Of a stretch of DNA of 64,000 nt, positions 34,229 through 42,462 are shown piece after piece. The DNA is taken from assembly GCA_963822175.1 (NCBI GenBank), contig CAWGGJ010000003.1, forward strand, positions 372,001 through 436,000. Reading direction: 5' to 3'. The stretch comes from FEB-25 sp963822175. GTDB taxonomy: Bacteria; Chloroflexota; Anaerolineae; Anaerolineales; UBA4823. Under the pieces are notes generated by a model that did no database searches, was not told the DNA's origin, and worked only from the letters and a program-made list of their open reading frames with translations. The translations under genes were made by a program, and so were the position numbers. Positions within the stretch are counted from its first letter, which is position 1. The number at the start of each line of letters is the position of its first letter.

Positions 34229-35410
34229 TTATTGGTTATCTTTCTCAAGAATTTGATAATGAAAATTATATTCAGTCATTCGCTTAAGGAATGGTCGAGG
34301 ATCAAATGCCTCGGGACCATGCACTCCCTTGTTCTTCCAGATGCCCTCAGCCAGTAGCTCCATTACGATCACTGGTCCTGTAGCCGTCTGCAAGGAGACT
34401 GCCTGGCAGCCGTAATTTCTCATGCTTTCCTCGTTATCTGTCACCTGGTATATATAAACTTCCCTGCGTTTGCCATTTTTAACTCCCGTCACCCACGTGC
34501 CCACGCAGGTTTTGCCTTTCATCTTTTCACCCAGGGTCGCCGGGTCTGGCAGGCAGGCTGCCAATACTTCAATCGGTGAGACCAACACGTCTTTTACTTT
34601 TATCGCTTCTTTTCGATGTAAGCCAAGCATTTTTATCACTTTAATCACATCGATAAATTTTTGACCCAGTCCATATTTAAATGTCACCCGCTTACATGGG
34701 ATGTAACGCGGGATAAGGACCACTTCTTCATGCTCGATATCCACCACTTCCAATGGTCCGATCCCTTCTGGGAAATTAAACACCTCGATCTTTTCGAAAG
34801 CCGGGATGGTGAACCAACCCTTATCTTTTTCCCATACCAGGGGTGGGTCGGTACATTCCTCAATGGCATCCAGGATTGAAAAAGATGGTGCAAACTCGTA
34901 ACCACTTACTTCAAGAGCCGCCCCATCCCGTATCCCGATCTCATCGATCTCATCAAATAGCTCCACCGATGCATACTTGGCGAATATATCGCTCACTCCT
35001 GGGTCCATGCCATTTCCAAGGATCGCCAATAATCCTTTGTCTGCCCATTTTTGAGCTTGATTCCATTGGTAGCTGCCCATATTAGCCCCATAATCGGACA
35101 TTGCCATGTCCAGGTAATCACAATCAGCTTCATAGGCAGCCTCAAAGATCGAGTTGTTATAAAAGTTACTCGCTGCATTCATGATCAAATCGATGCCATG
35201 TTTACGCGCAACATCGACGATTTGGCGGGTATCCCGCCCATCTATTTGTTCCACCGGGAATTTATCTGTCGTACCTGTTCGCTTCTGAACGTTTATCGCC
35301 CGCTCGAGGTTATAATCCGCTAATACTAACTTCTCAAGCCACAGGCGTTTCTGTGCTACAACCGCTATCGCTTCACCAACTCCCCCCGTCCCTAGTAACA
35401 ATACTTTCAA
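34229..35410 (-). CDS. Saccharopine dehydrogenase family oxidoreductase (lysine 6-dehydrogenase-like)
   Basis: The 393-residue enzyme opens MKVLLLGTGGVGEAIAVVAQ, the NAD(P)-binding Rossmann turn of the saccharopine dehydrogenase/lysine 6-dehydrogenase/carboxynorspermidine family. GNGMDPGVSDIFAKYA in the centre is typical of the lysine 6-dehydrogenase side. It would oxidise an amino group of a lysine-like or polyamine-like compound. Heading an operon with an importer and four methylamine-type methyltransferases, it may act on the demethylated product. The start is a TTG at 35410 with AAGGAG nine bases upstream. Confidence 0.85.
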   Translation of the reverse strand: MKVLLLGTGGVGEAIAVVAQKRLWLEKLVLADYNLERAINVQKRTGTTDKFPVEQIDGRDTRQIVDVARKHGIDLIMNAASNFYNNSIFEAAYEADCDYLDMAMSDYGANMGSYQWNQAQKWADKGLLAILGNGMDPGVSDIFAKYASVELFDEIDEIGIRDGAALEVSGYEFAPSFSILDAIEECTDPPLVWEKDKGWFTIPAFEKIEVFNFPEGIGPLEVVDIEHEEVVLIPRYIPCKRVTFKYGLGQKFIDVIKVIKMLGLHRKEAIKVKDVLVSPIEVLAACLPDPATLGEKMKGKTCVGTWVTGVKNGKRREVYIYQVTDNEESMRNYGCQAVSLQTATGPVIVMELLAEGIWKNKGVHGPEAFDPRPFLKRMTEYNFHYQILEKDNQ

Positions 35411-35429
35411 TGCACTTCTCCTTCACTGG

Positions 35430-35449
35430 AGCATAACTTCGGTTATGCT
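35430..35449. terminator. UUCG-loop hairpin followed by T-run (plus-strand sense)
   Basis: AGCATAAC (35430-35437), TTCG loop and GTTATGCT (35442-35449) form a perfect 8-bp stem, and five T residues (35449-35453) follow on the plus strand. That is the form of an intrinsic terminator for plus-strand transcripts, yet no plus-strand gene ends here. On the minus strand the hairpin would lie in the leader of the saccharopine-dehydrogenase-like gene, 19 bases before its TTG start and next to the AAGGAG site, so it could control translation instead. Confidence 0.5.
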
Positions 35450-35774
35450 TTTTGGAAATGGCAGAAGAACCATTCTGCAGTAGTTATTTTCTGCAGAGCC
35501 GAAATACGCATTTATTACTAGCAAATAATTCTATCGGTTATAAACGGACTACATTCGTACAGAAATTTCTTGCCGGATAATGTCTCTCTACAAGAATTCC
35601 TTTTTTTTATCCTGTATTAATGTTCATGATAACACGAATTTTTTTAAGCGTCAAATTTATGATAGCCCAGGAATAAACAAGATACAAAAATAACCTCAAA
35701 CAGGTGACACTCGACAAGCTGAGTCCCCCAATTATAATTCCTCATCTGTATACCCAGGATATTATCGTTTAGTA

Positions 35775-35803
35775 TTTACAAAACGTTAGGAACGTTGTAT
35801 ACT
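35775..35803 (+). promoter_or_regulatory. Promoter with operator-like repeat in the spacer
   Basis: TTTACA (35775-35780), exactly 17 bases, TATACT (35798-35803). The spacer contains AACGTT-AGG-AACGTT (35782-35796), where the hexamer is itself a palindrome, so it is both a direct and an inverted repeat. A protein bound there would lie between -35 and -10 and block polymerase. The GbsR-type regulator encoded as the second gene of the operon is the obvious candidate. The start codon is at 35826. Confidence 0.7.
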
Positions 35804-35825
35804 TCCGCGCTAATTACTTGGGTAT

Positions 35826-36650
35826 ATGACGATGAAACAAACAACCCTTGAGCTGCTTGAATGTCCTTCCTGTCATTCTCCATTACAGTTCCAAACCCCA
35901 CCTAGTAGAGGATCAATTAACGATTGCAGGTTAAGTTGCTTGGATTGCAGGAAAACCTATCCAATTAAACGCGGCATCCCCCGTTTCATCAAGGAGGAAG
36001 AGCTAATTGGTCTCAATAAACCGTTTGCCCGCATGTATGATTGGTTTTCCTGGATCTATTCAGCCTTCTCAAAGGTCGGGTTCTTACTTCTTGGCACCAC
36101 CGAATCGCGTGCCCGGCGGGAAGTTCTTGCCCGCCTGGAACCCAATGGTGGCAGAGTTTTGGAAGTTTCGATCGGTCCAGGCGTGAACCTGCCCTATCTA
36201 GTCACCTCTCCAGCTATCAGCGAGGTCTACGGGTTGGATATCTCCATCGGTCAGTTAAATCGCTGCAACGCGTTGATCAGGCGCAAAGGCTGGTCCGTGG
36301 AGCTGTTCCTTGGAAATGGAGAAGAGTTACCTTTCACATCCAACACGTTCGATTCGGTCTTTCATATCGGAGGGATCAACTTCTTTAATGATAAGCAGAA
36401 GGCAATCAATGAGATGATCCGAGTAGCCAAACCTGGCACCAGGATCATCATCTGCGATGAAAACGAATCAGGTGCCCAGTGGTATGAAAAGTTCCTGCCG
36501 GGTTTCAAAGGCGCATTTCATGGTCAGCGGGAAGCGATCATCGCACCAGTCGATCTGGTTCCCAGCACGATGCTTGAAGTTAAATTGGATGATATTTGGA
36601 ACGGTTTCATGTATTGTCTGGAGTTTCGTAAACCTCATCTGCACGAATAA
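35826..36650 (+). CDS. SAM-dependent methyltransferase with N-terminal Trm112-like zinc ribbon
   Basis: The 274-residue product starts with a zinc-ribbon domain (LLECPSCHSPL ... SCLDCRKTYPIKRGIPRF), four cysteines in CxxC pairs over about 60 residues. A class I methyltransferase domain follows: GGRVLEVSIGPGVNLPYL (SAM loop), VYGLDISIGQL and GNGEELPFTSNTFDSVFHIGG. Such fusions are often annotated as ubiquinone/menaquinone-type or small-molecule methyltransferases; the substrate is unknown. It is the first gene of a unit with a GbsR regulator (17-base gap) and a P-type ATPase. An alternative ATG lies at 35832. Confidence 0.85.
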   Translation: MTMKQTTLELLECPSCHSPLQFQTPPSRGSINDCRLSCLDCRKTYPIKRGIPRFIKEEELIGLNKPFARMYDWFSWIYSAFSKVGFLLLGTTESRARREVLARLEPNGGRVLEVSIGPGVNLPYLVTSPAISEVYGLDISIGQLNRCNALIRRKGWSVELFLGNGEELPFTSNTFDSVFHIGGINFFNDKQKAINEMIRVAKPGTRIIICDENESGAQWYEKFLPGFKGAFHGQREAIIAPVDLVPSTMLEVKLDDIWNGFMYCLEFRKPHLHE

Positions 36651-36667
36651 ATAAGGACACCTCTACA

Positions 36668-37144
36668 ATGGATGATCATTTACCCATCGAAGAAATTCAT
36701 TTTATCGAAGATATCGGCCTATACTTTGAACAAATGGGCTTGCCCCGCATGGCTGGACGTATCCTGGGAGCCTTGCTCATCTCAGACCCACCTTCCCAAT
36801 CCATAACCGACCTGGGGGTCAGGTTAAATGCCAGCAAAAGCTCGATCAGTATCATGTCTCGATTGCTCATGGAGCGTGGATTGATCGAGCGTGTCCCATC
36901 TCCAATGCCCCGCCGGGATTTCTACCGCTTTAAACCTGGTGGTTGGATCATCTATATGCGCCAGTGGTTGGGGCTGATGTCCGGTCTCCACCAGATCACC
37001 GAACGCGGCATGCAGCTGATGGCTGGTAAACCTGAACCGCTAAAACAACGTCTGCAGGAAGCGCATGATCTCTTCTCAAATATTGAGCAGGAATTTCCTC
37101 CAATTTTGGAAAAACTTGCCAAAACCAACCATGCATCAAGGTAG
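36668..37144 (+). CDS. GbsR/MarR-family transcriptional regulator
   Basis: The 158-residue winged-helix protein begins with the GbsR-style segment FIEDIGLYFEQMGLPRMAGRILGALLISDP. The recognition helix is in GVRLNASKSSISIMSRLLMERGLIERV, and a C-terminal dimer helix follows (LQEAHDLFSNIEQEFPPIL). Relatives control osmoprotectant or efflux genes. It lies between a methyltransferase and a cation ATPase in one unit and probably binds the AACGTT repeat at 35782-35796. An AAGGA stands 11 bases before the ATG. The ATPase start is four bases after its stop. Confidence 0.85.
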   Translation: MDDHLPIEEIHFIEDIGLYFEQMGLPRMAGRILGALLISDPPSQSITDLGVRLNASKSSISIMSRLLMERGLIERVPSPMPRRDFYRFKPGGWIIYMRQWLGLMSGLHQITERGMQLMAGKPEPLKQRLQEAHDLFSNIEQEFPPILEKLAKTNHASR

Positions 37145-37148
37145 CAGC

Positions 37149-39653
37149 ATGATTACGACAAATAACATCAATGAAATTACTTCAAAAAGAATCAACCATA
37201 CACTTTCTTCAGGGTTAAGCCAGGCTGAAGTAATTCGTCTACGCCAGCAGCATGGAGAAAATCGACTCCCTGCTGAAAAAGGGACCACCGTTTGGACAAT
37301 CCTGCTTAACCAGATCAAGAGTCCCCTGGTATATATTATTTTGGTGGCAGCCGGTGTTTCGCTCGTAGTGGGTGAGTATACCGACTTCTTCATTATTATG
37401 GCCGTGGTTGTTATCGATGTAATCCTGGGATTTATTCAAGAGTATCAAGCCCAGCAAACCTATACCGCCCTGAAAGGCTTGCTCAAACCTACCACCACGG
37501 TGATCCGGGATGGTCAACGCCAGGAAATTGAGGTCTGGGAGCTTGTCCCCGGTGATGTGGTTATATTGAACTCCGGTGAGCATATCCCTGCAGATGGGGT
37601 TGTCCTAGAAAGTACAAAACTATCTGTGGAAGAAGCCATCCTCACCGGTGAAAGCGAGCCGATCAATAAAAATAACACAGAAGGTTTTGACCAGGTCTAC
37701 ATGGGTACCACTGCCATCATGGGGCGAGGAACGATGGTGGTGACAAGTACTGGTAGTAATACCGAGCTTGGTAAGATTGCCACCAGCTTGCAGGAACATG
37801 TTGAAGAAGACACTCCGCTCCAGATTCGCCTGAAATCATTCAGCAAAATCCTCACCTATATCGTTATCGGCTTTACCGCCATAATCCTCATCGTTGGTCT
37901 GTTAATGGGCAGAGGATTCCTGGAAATGCTGGAGGTATCCATCATCCTGGCAATTGCTGCTGTACCGGAAGGGCTCCTGATTGCGGTCACCGTCATCCTG
38001 GTCCTGGGTATGCGCAAGATCTTAAAGCGCCAGGGTCTGGTCAAACAGATGCTCGCCGTCGAAACGCTTGGTTCGGTGACTGTGATTTGCACCGATAAAA
38101 CCGGCACGATCACCGAAGGACGCATGCGGGTGGCACGGACTGACCTGAACAACCAGGAACGTGCATTGCAGACGATGGTTCTGTGCAATAACCTTGAAGG
38201 ACCGGTTGATATTGCCTTATGGGAATATGCCACCGCGAATTTGAGCGCATCTCCTCAAGATATGGTGGATAGTTCTGAAAGGATGGCTGAGGAATTATTT
38301 ACCAGTGAGACCAAGTATATGATCACTGAAGTAACTGGTGTTTATTTCAACAAGGGTCAATTCTTCTTTCTCAAAGGCGCACCTGAGATCGTCCTGGACA
38401 TGTGCACGGTGGACGAGAGTGAACAGCTTAAGATCCTTGCCAGGGTCGATGATTGGGCTGGGGACGGTTTACGCCTGCTGGGTCTTGCGTATCGCCAGGA
38501 TGGAGAGCTTGAAAATTATTCTGGTTATACCTGGGTCGGCTTGATTGGGATGCAAGATCCTGTCCGGGAGGGTGTTCATGAAGCTGTGGACATTGCCCAA
38601 AGGGCTGGAATAAATATCAAGATGATCACCGGTGATTATCGGCGTACTGCTGAAAAAATCGGGCGCACCATCGGGTTGCTCACCTCGGAAGAGCACAGCC
38701 TTGAAGGCGAAGAATTAGCGCTGATCAGTGATGAACAGCTTCAAGAACAGGTTAAGCATGTATCAGTATTCTCCCGCATCCGTCCTCAGGATAAGCTCCG
38801 CATCATTAAGGCATTACAGGCTAATGGGGAGATAACCGCCATGATCGGAGATGGGGTGAATGATGCCCCTGCATTGCAGCGTGCCAACATTGGTGTGGTA
38901 GTGGGTACTGCCTCGGATGTTGCCAAGGAAACAGCCGACCTGATTCTTTTGGATAGCAACTTTCGCACCATTGTTGCCGCCATTGAAGAAGGCAGGGTGA
39001 TATTCGAGAACATCCGCAAAGTTGTTGCCTATACCTTGTCCAACTCCTTTGCTGAAGTATTGACCATCTTCGTTGCGATGATGTTGCATTGGCCTGCTCC
39101 TCTCGCCGTTGCCCAAATCCTGTGGATTCATCTGATCTGCGATGGTCCGTCCGATATTGTGCTTGGTTTTGAACCTGAAGAAGCAGGAATCATGGATGAA
39201 AAGCCCAAGTCAGTCAAGGAGCCAGTTTTAGCTCCTCTTGGGTTGACCTTGATCGGTGTGATCAGCATCACCAGTGCGATTGCAGCCCTGACTTTGTTCG
39301 GCCATTACTACATGCAACATAACAGCATTGCCGAAGGTCAAAGCCTGGTATTTGCCTCCTTCGCAGTCAATTCCATGATCTATATCTTTGCCTACCGCTC
39401 CATGCGCCTGCCCTTATTCCGCATGAGCCCACTCAAGCGCAACAAACCCCTGATCTGGGCAGTGATCGCTGGATTGCTGATGGTGGTGATTGCCTTTGCG
39501 TTTCCTGCCATTCGAAATGTGTTGGGAATCGTTCCTCTCACCCTTCAACAATGGAGCTGGATCGCAGCAATCGCCTTCGGATTGTTGTTTGCCGTGGAAA
39601 TAGGCAAATGGGTCAGGCATTTGCTCATCACCCGGTCCAATACCCCCTCGTGA
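37149..39653 (+). CDS. P-type cation-transporting ATPase (P2, Ca2+/Mn2+/monovalent type)
   Basis: The 834-residue pump has LSQAEVIRLRQQHGENRLP (N-terminal cation ATPase domain) and the actuator loop LTGESEP. The phosphorylation motif is ICTDKTGTITEG, the nucleotide-domain motif FFLKGAPEIVL and the hinge MIGDGVNDAPAL, with about ten membrane helices. The M4 ion-site motif reads VPEGLL. In M6 the segment WIHLICDGPSDIVLGFEPEE has His and Cys where Ca2+ pumps have Asn and Thr, keeping only the Asp. The ion may thus not be calcium. The ATG at 37149 has AAGG seven bases upstream; a longer frame overlaps gbsR. The nucleotide domain is shorter than in typical 900-residue members. Confidence 0.9.
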   Translation: MITTNNINEITSKRINHTLSSGLSQAEVIRLRQQHGENRLPAEKGTTVWTILLNQIKSPLVYIILVAAGVSLVVGEYTDFFIIMAVVVIDVILGFIQEYQAQQTYTALKGLLKPTTTVIRDGQRQEIEVWELVPGDVVILNSGEHIPADGVVLESTKLSVEEAILTGESEPINKNNTEGFDQVYMGTTAIMGRGTMVVTSTGSNTELGKIATSLQEHVEEDTPLQIRLKSFSKILTYIVIGFTAIILIVGLLMGRGFLEMLEVSIILAIAAVPEGLLIAVTVILVLGMRKILKRQGLVKQMLAVETLGSVTVICTDKTGTITEGRMRVARTDLNNQERALQTMVLCNNLEGPVDIALWEYATANLSASPQDMVDSSERMAEELFTSETKYMITEVTGVYFNKGQFFFLKGAPEIVLDMCTVDESEQLKILARVDDWAGDGLRLLGLAYRQDGELENYSGYTWVGLIGMQDPVREGVHEAVDIAQRAGINIKMITGDYRRTAEKIGRTIGLLTSEEHSLEGEELALISDEQLQEQVKHVSVFSRIRPQDKLRIIKALQANGEITAMIGDGVNDAPALQRANIGVVVGTASDVAKETADLILLDSNFRTIVAAIEEGRVIFENIRKVVAYTLSNSFAEVLTIFVAMMLHWPAPLAVAQILWIHLICDGPSDIVLGFEPEEAGIMDEKPKSVKEPVLAPLGLTLIGVISITSAIAALTLFGHYYMQHNSIAEGQSLVFASFAVNSMIYIFAYRSMRLPLFRMSPLKRNKPLIWAVIAGLLMVVIAFAFPAIRNVLGIVPLTLQQWSWIAAIAFGLLFAVEIGKWVRHLLITRSNTPS

Positions 39654-39739
39654 AAATCCTTATGAGTGGATGATCCTGACGGTTCCTCCCTCAAGATTGA
39701 ACCTCTCCAAACCAATTTATAAAATCAGGTAGGATAATA

Positions 39740-40492
39740 ATGCCCATATTCACAAAAATACCTCACCCGACACACCACACAGAACACTATCTGCACACAA
39801 CCATAGATCCGCACCAACAAAGCGCTTCCGGATTGTCAGATATTATTCTTGGCGGTCAGGACGGTCTTGTAAATGTTCTTGGGGTCATCCTTGGTGTGGC
39901 TGCTGCTACCAGCGATCCTCATCTTGTTCTTGTGGCGGGTTTAGCCGCAACCTTTGCAGAATCTGTCTCAATGGGAGCTGTAGCCTACACATCCACCCTT
40001 GCCGACGCTGATTACTATGATAGCGAGCTCGAGCGTGAGTTGCGCCATATCGAGCAGGCGCCAAAGATTGAGCGTGAAGAAGTCAGGCAGATATATGCCC
40101 ATAAAGGCTTTAAAGGAGAGTCACTTGACCACATTGTGGAAACCATCACCGCCAATCCAGACGTCTGGGTAGCTGTGATGATGGCGGAGGAACACCAGCT
40201 CACGCCTATAGACCGCAAGCAGGCATGGAAGGCAGCCCTGGTGGTAGGTTTCTCAGCGATTATTGGCTCCCTGATCCCTCTCGTTCCATTTATCTTCTTG
40301 CCCGTGGGTACCTCCATGTTGGTTTCTGTGATCGTTACTGCTGTTGTGTTATTTGTTGTCGGTGCGTATAAAGCCCAGAGAACTGTGGGACATCCCGGAA
40401 AGAGTGGTTTGGAAATGGCACTTATCGGTACATTAAGTGCCTTGGTAGGTTATGCAGTAGGCGCGCTCCTAAAAACTCCAACTACATCGTGA
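39740..40492 (+). CDS. VIT1/CCC1-family Fe2+/Mn2+ transporter
   Basis: The 250-residue membrane protein has the family opening SGLSDIILGGQDGLVNVLGVILGV, then ATFAESVSMGAVAYTSTLAD. A cytoplasmic acidic helix pair follows (ELERELRHIEQAPKIEREEVRQIY ... MMAEEHQL) with Glu residues placed as metal ligands in plant VIT1, and then three C-terminal membrane helices. It would move ferrous iron or manganese out of the cytoplasm. It lies 86 bases after the P-type ATPase, with AGGTAGGA before the ATG, so the two may form one cation-export unit. Confidence 0.88.
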   Translation: MPIFTKIPHPTHHTEHYLHTTIDPHQQSASGLSDIILGGQDGLVNVLGVILGVAAATSDPHLVLVAGLAATFAESVSMGAVAYTSTLADADYYDSELERELRHIEQAPKIEREEVRQIYAHKGFKGESLDHIVETITANPDVWVAVMMAEEHQLTPIDRKQAWKAALVVGFSAIIGSLIPLVPFIFLPVGTSMLVSVIVTAVVLFVVGAYKAQRTVGHPGKSGLEMALIGTLSALVGYAVGALLKTPTTS

Positions 40493-40561
40493 CAATCGGT
40501 ATGTGCAGGGCACCAAACCCAAAATTCTTTTTTTGTTCATAGATGATTACCTGACGGTTAA

Positions 40562-41224
40562 ATGCTCACCATTGGATTCCGAATCCTTCTCGTCATAATC
40601 TTATACCTGTTGATCTTCTTAATGGGATATCTTGGCTTTCTCACCTATCACACCAACCTGATTGGTTGGTTTCTGATCCTGACCGCGTTTACATATGGAT
40701 TAGGCGGGCCACTCCTGCTTCGGACCCGATTAAGAAAAGAAAGGATAGTTCGCCAGGAAAAATGGGACTTATCCTTTTGGATGGTGGTTCCAGGATTCCT
40801 GGTAGTTTTTTATGCCTCACCCCTAGAGTATTTATTATTGCCGGAAATCCTTCAGCCAACTATTTGGAGGCAAATATTGGGTCTGGTACTGATCGGTATC
40901 AGCATGCTTCTGTTCGGATGGGCTCGTATTGCATTAGGGGGCATGTATTCCGGCCATTTACAGGTTAAAACTGACCATATCCTGGTTCAGCAAGGTCCTT
41001 ACCGCATCATTCGCCACCCTGCATATGCTGCATATATCATCATGGGCTTCGGAATCGCAATTGGATACTCAAGTCTGATCGGATTTCTCTCCATCCCATT
41101 GTTATTGATACCTGCTCTGATTTATAGGATTTTCGTCGAGGAAAAGATTTTATTGGCGGAATTTGGAGAGCAATATAAGCAGTATTCTCATGGTACAAGG
41201 CGATTAATCCCTGGTGTTTGGTGA
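40562..41224 (+). CDS. Isoprenylcysteine/phospholipid methyltransferase-like membrane protein
   Basis: The 220-residue protein has five to six hydrophobic helices. The C-terminal SAM-binding signature is LVQQGPYRIIRHPAYAAYIIMGFG, then EEKILLAEFGEQYKQYSHGTRRLIPGVW, as in the ICMT/PEMT superfamily. The substrate is not known; bacterial members methylate lipids or small thiols. A relative is encoded at 63201-63797. The ATG at 40562 has only a weak site. It lies 69 bases after the VIT1-like gene on the same strand. Confidence 0.82.
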   Translation: MLTIGFRILLVIILYLLIFLMGYLGFLTYHTNLIGWFLILTAFTYGLGGPLLLRTRLRKERIVRQEKWDLSFWMVVPGFLVVFYASPLEYLLLPEILQPTIWRQILGLVLIGISMLLFGWARIALGGMYSGHLQVKTDHILVQQGPYRIIRHPAYAAYIIMGFGIAIGYSSLIGFLSIPLLLIPALIYRIFVEEKILLAEFGEQYKQYSHGTRRLIPGVW

Positions 41225-41298
41225 ATCCCACACGAACCAAATGGCATTTATAATATACACAAGAAGTTTGGCTCCCATACCTTTCAAAGGAAAAAACC

Positions 41299-42273
41299 AT
41301 GACCAATCACCAGATTCTATACCTATCCCAGGCAGATGTATCCAAAGTCAACCTTGATATGGCGACTGTGATCGATCTGCTTGAAACAGCATTTCGTGAA
41401 AAGGGAAGCGGAAACGTCGAGATGCCACCCAAACCGGGTATCCATACCATGCCGGATGCATTCATACATGCCATGCCGGCATACATCCCAGCCCTAAAAT
41501 CTGCTGGCATCAAGTGGGTCAGTGGCTATCCCGAAAATTTTAAGCGTGGACTGCCATATATCACCGGGCTGCTGATATTAAACGATGTCGAAACGGGTAT
41601 CCCATACGCGGTGATGGATTGCGCCTGGATCACCGCTTACCGCACCGGCGCGGCAAGTGCCCTGGCAGCCAAATACCTTGCCCGCCCGGAAAGCAAGACC
41701 GTTGGTATCCTGGCCTGCGGGGTTCAGGGTCGCACCAACCTGGAAGCCCTGAAGGTGCTCTTCCCCATCAAGCAGGTCTATGCCTACGATATTCTTCCCA
41801 ATGTTCTACAGAAATATGTGACCGAAATGTCTGATAAATTGGGAATAGAGATCATCGCTGTTAATGAACCCCGGCAGGCAGTGATCAACAGCGACCTGGT
41901 TGTTACTTCAGGTCCGATCCTCAAACACCCGATCCCCACCATCCAAAAGGATTGGATGCAGCCGGGTTCCTTCGGGAGTGCTGTGGATTTCGACAGTTAT
42001 TGGACGGGGGAATCCTTGTCGCAGTTCGATCGCATCAGTACCGACGACCATGCCCAGTTCCAATATTACAAATCCGTTGGCTATTTTCAAACCACGCCGG
42101 CTCCGTATGCTGATTTGGGTGAAATCGTTGCCGGGCTCAAACCCGGTCGTCAGGATCCCAGGGAACGCACATTGGCGATAAACCTTGGGTTGGCAATGGA
42201 TGATATGGCCGTAGCACCCGAGATCTATCGCCGGGCTAAACAAATGGGGATCGGGTCCTGGTTAACGCTCTAG
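41299..42273 (+). CDS. Ornithine cyclodeaminase/mu-crystallin family protein
   Basis: The 324-residue product has the family core. The substrate arginine is in GIKWVSGYPEN, LLILNDVETGIPYAVMDCAWITAYRTGAASALAAKYLA is the central signature, and the Rossmann turn is VGILACGVQGRTNLEAL. Members include ornithine cyclodeaminase, ketimine reductase and alanine dehydrogenase, and sequence alone does not separate them here. An AAAGGAAAA site precedes the ATG. It is followed by a large inverted repeat at 42363-42408. Confidence 0.88.
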   Translation: MTNHQILYLSQADVSKVNLDMATVIDLLETAFREKGSGNVEMPPKPGIHTMPDAFIHAMPAYIPALKSAGIKWVSGYPENFKRGLPYITGLLILNDVETGIPYAVMDCAWITAYRTGAASALAAKYLARPESKTVGILACGVQGRTNLEALKVLFPIKQVYAYDILPNVLQKYVTEMSDKLGIEIIAVNEPRQAVINSDLVVTSGPILKHPIPTIQKDWMQPGSFGSAVDFDSYWTGESLSQFDRISTDDHAQFQYYKSVGYFQTTPAPYADLGEIVAGLKPGRQDPRERTLAINLGLAMDDMAVAPEIYRRAKQMGIGSWLTL

Positions 42274-42362
42274 CACAGACCAACTGGTGCACTCAGGCAT
42301 GCCAGGCAATCTTTCATCATGCTTCGATATACCTGGCTTAATACTGTCCCACCTGTTTAATG

Positions 42363-42408
42363 AACAAGCTGCGAAGATTCATGGATAAGAGAATCTTCAC
42401 AGCTTGTT
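42363..42408. terminator. Long inverted repeat between convergent genes, probable bidirectional terminator
   Basis: Arms 42363-42380 (starting AACAAGCTG) and 42391-42408 (ending CAGCTTGTT) pair over 18 bases with one mismatch around a 10-base loop. The element lies between the ends of the plus-strand cyclodeaminase gene and the minus-strand zinc-ribbon gene. There is no long T-run, only TTGTTTAAT after the right arm, so it may stop transcription weakly in both directions or protect 3' ends. The arms lack transposon-like flanking duplications. Confidence 0.6.
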
Positions 42409-42462
42409 TAATATTGAATAACGATATATTTACTCGGGTGCAGACCCATCACCAGTGGATAT

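Larger units (their letters stand above)
35411..35825. other. Divergent intergenic region between the MttB operon and the methyltransferase-GbsR operon
   Basis: This 415-base stretch holds, from left to right, a ribosome site for the dehydrogenase, a UUCG hairpin at 35430-35449, an A/T-rich part with poly-T runs (35600-35608, 35639-35645) and a strong plus-strand promoter with an operator-like repeat at 35775-35803. I found no minus-strand promoter of similar quality for the MttB operon and no cobalamin riboswitch. Confidence 0.5.
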
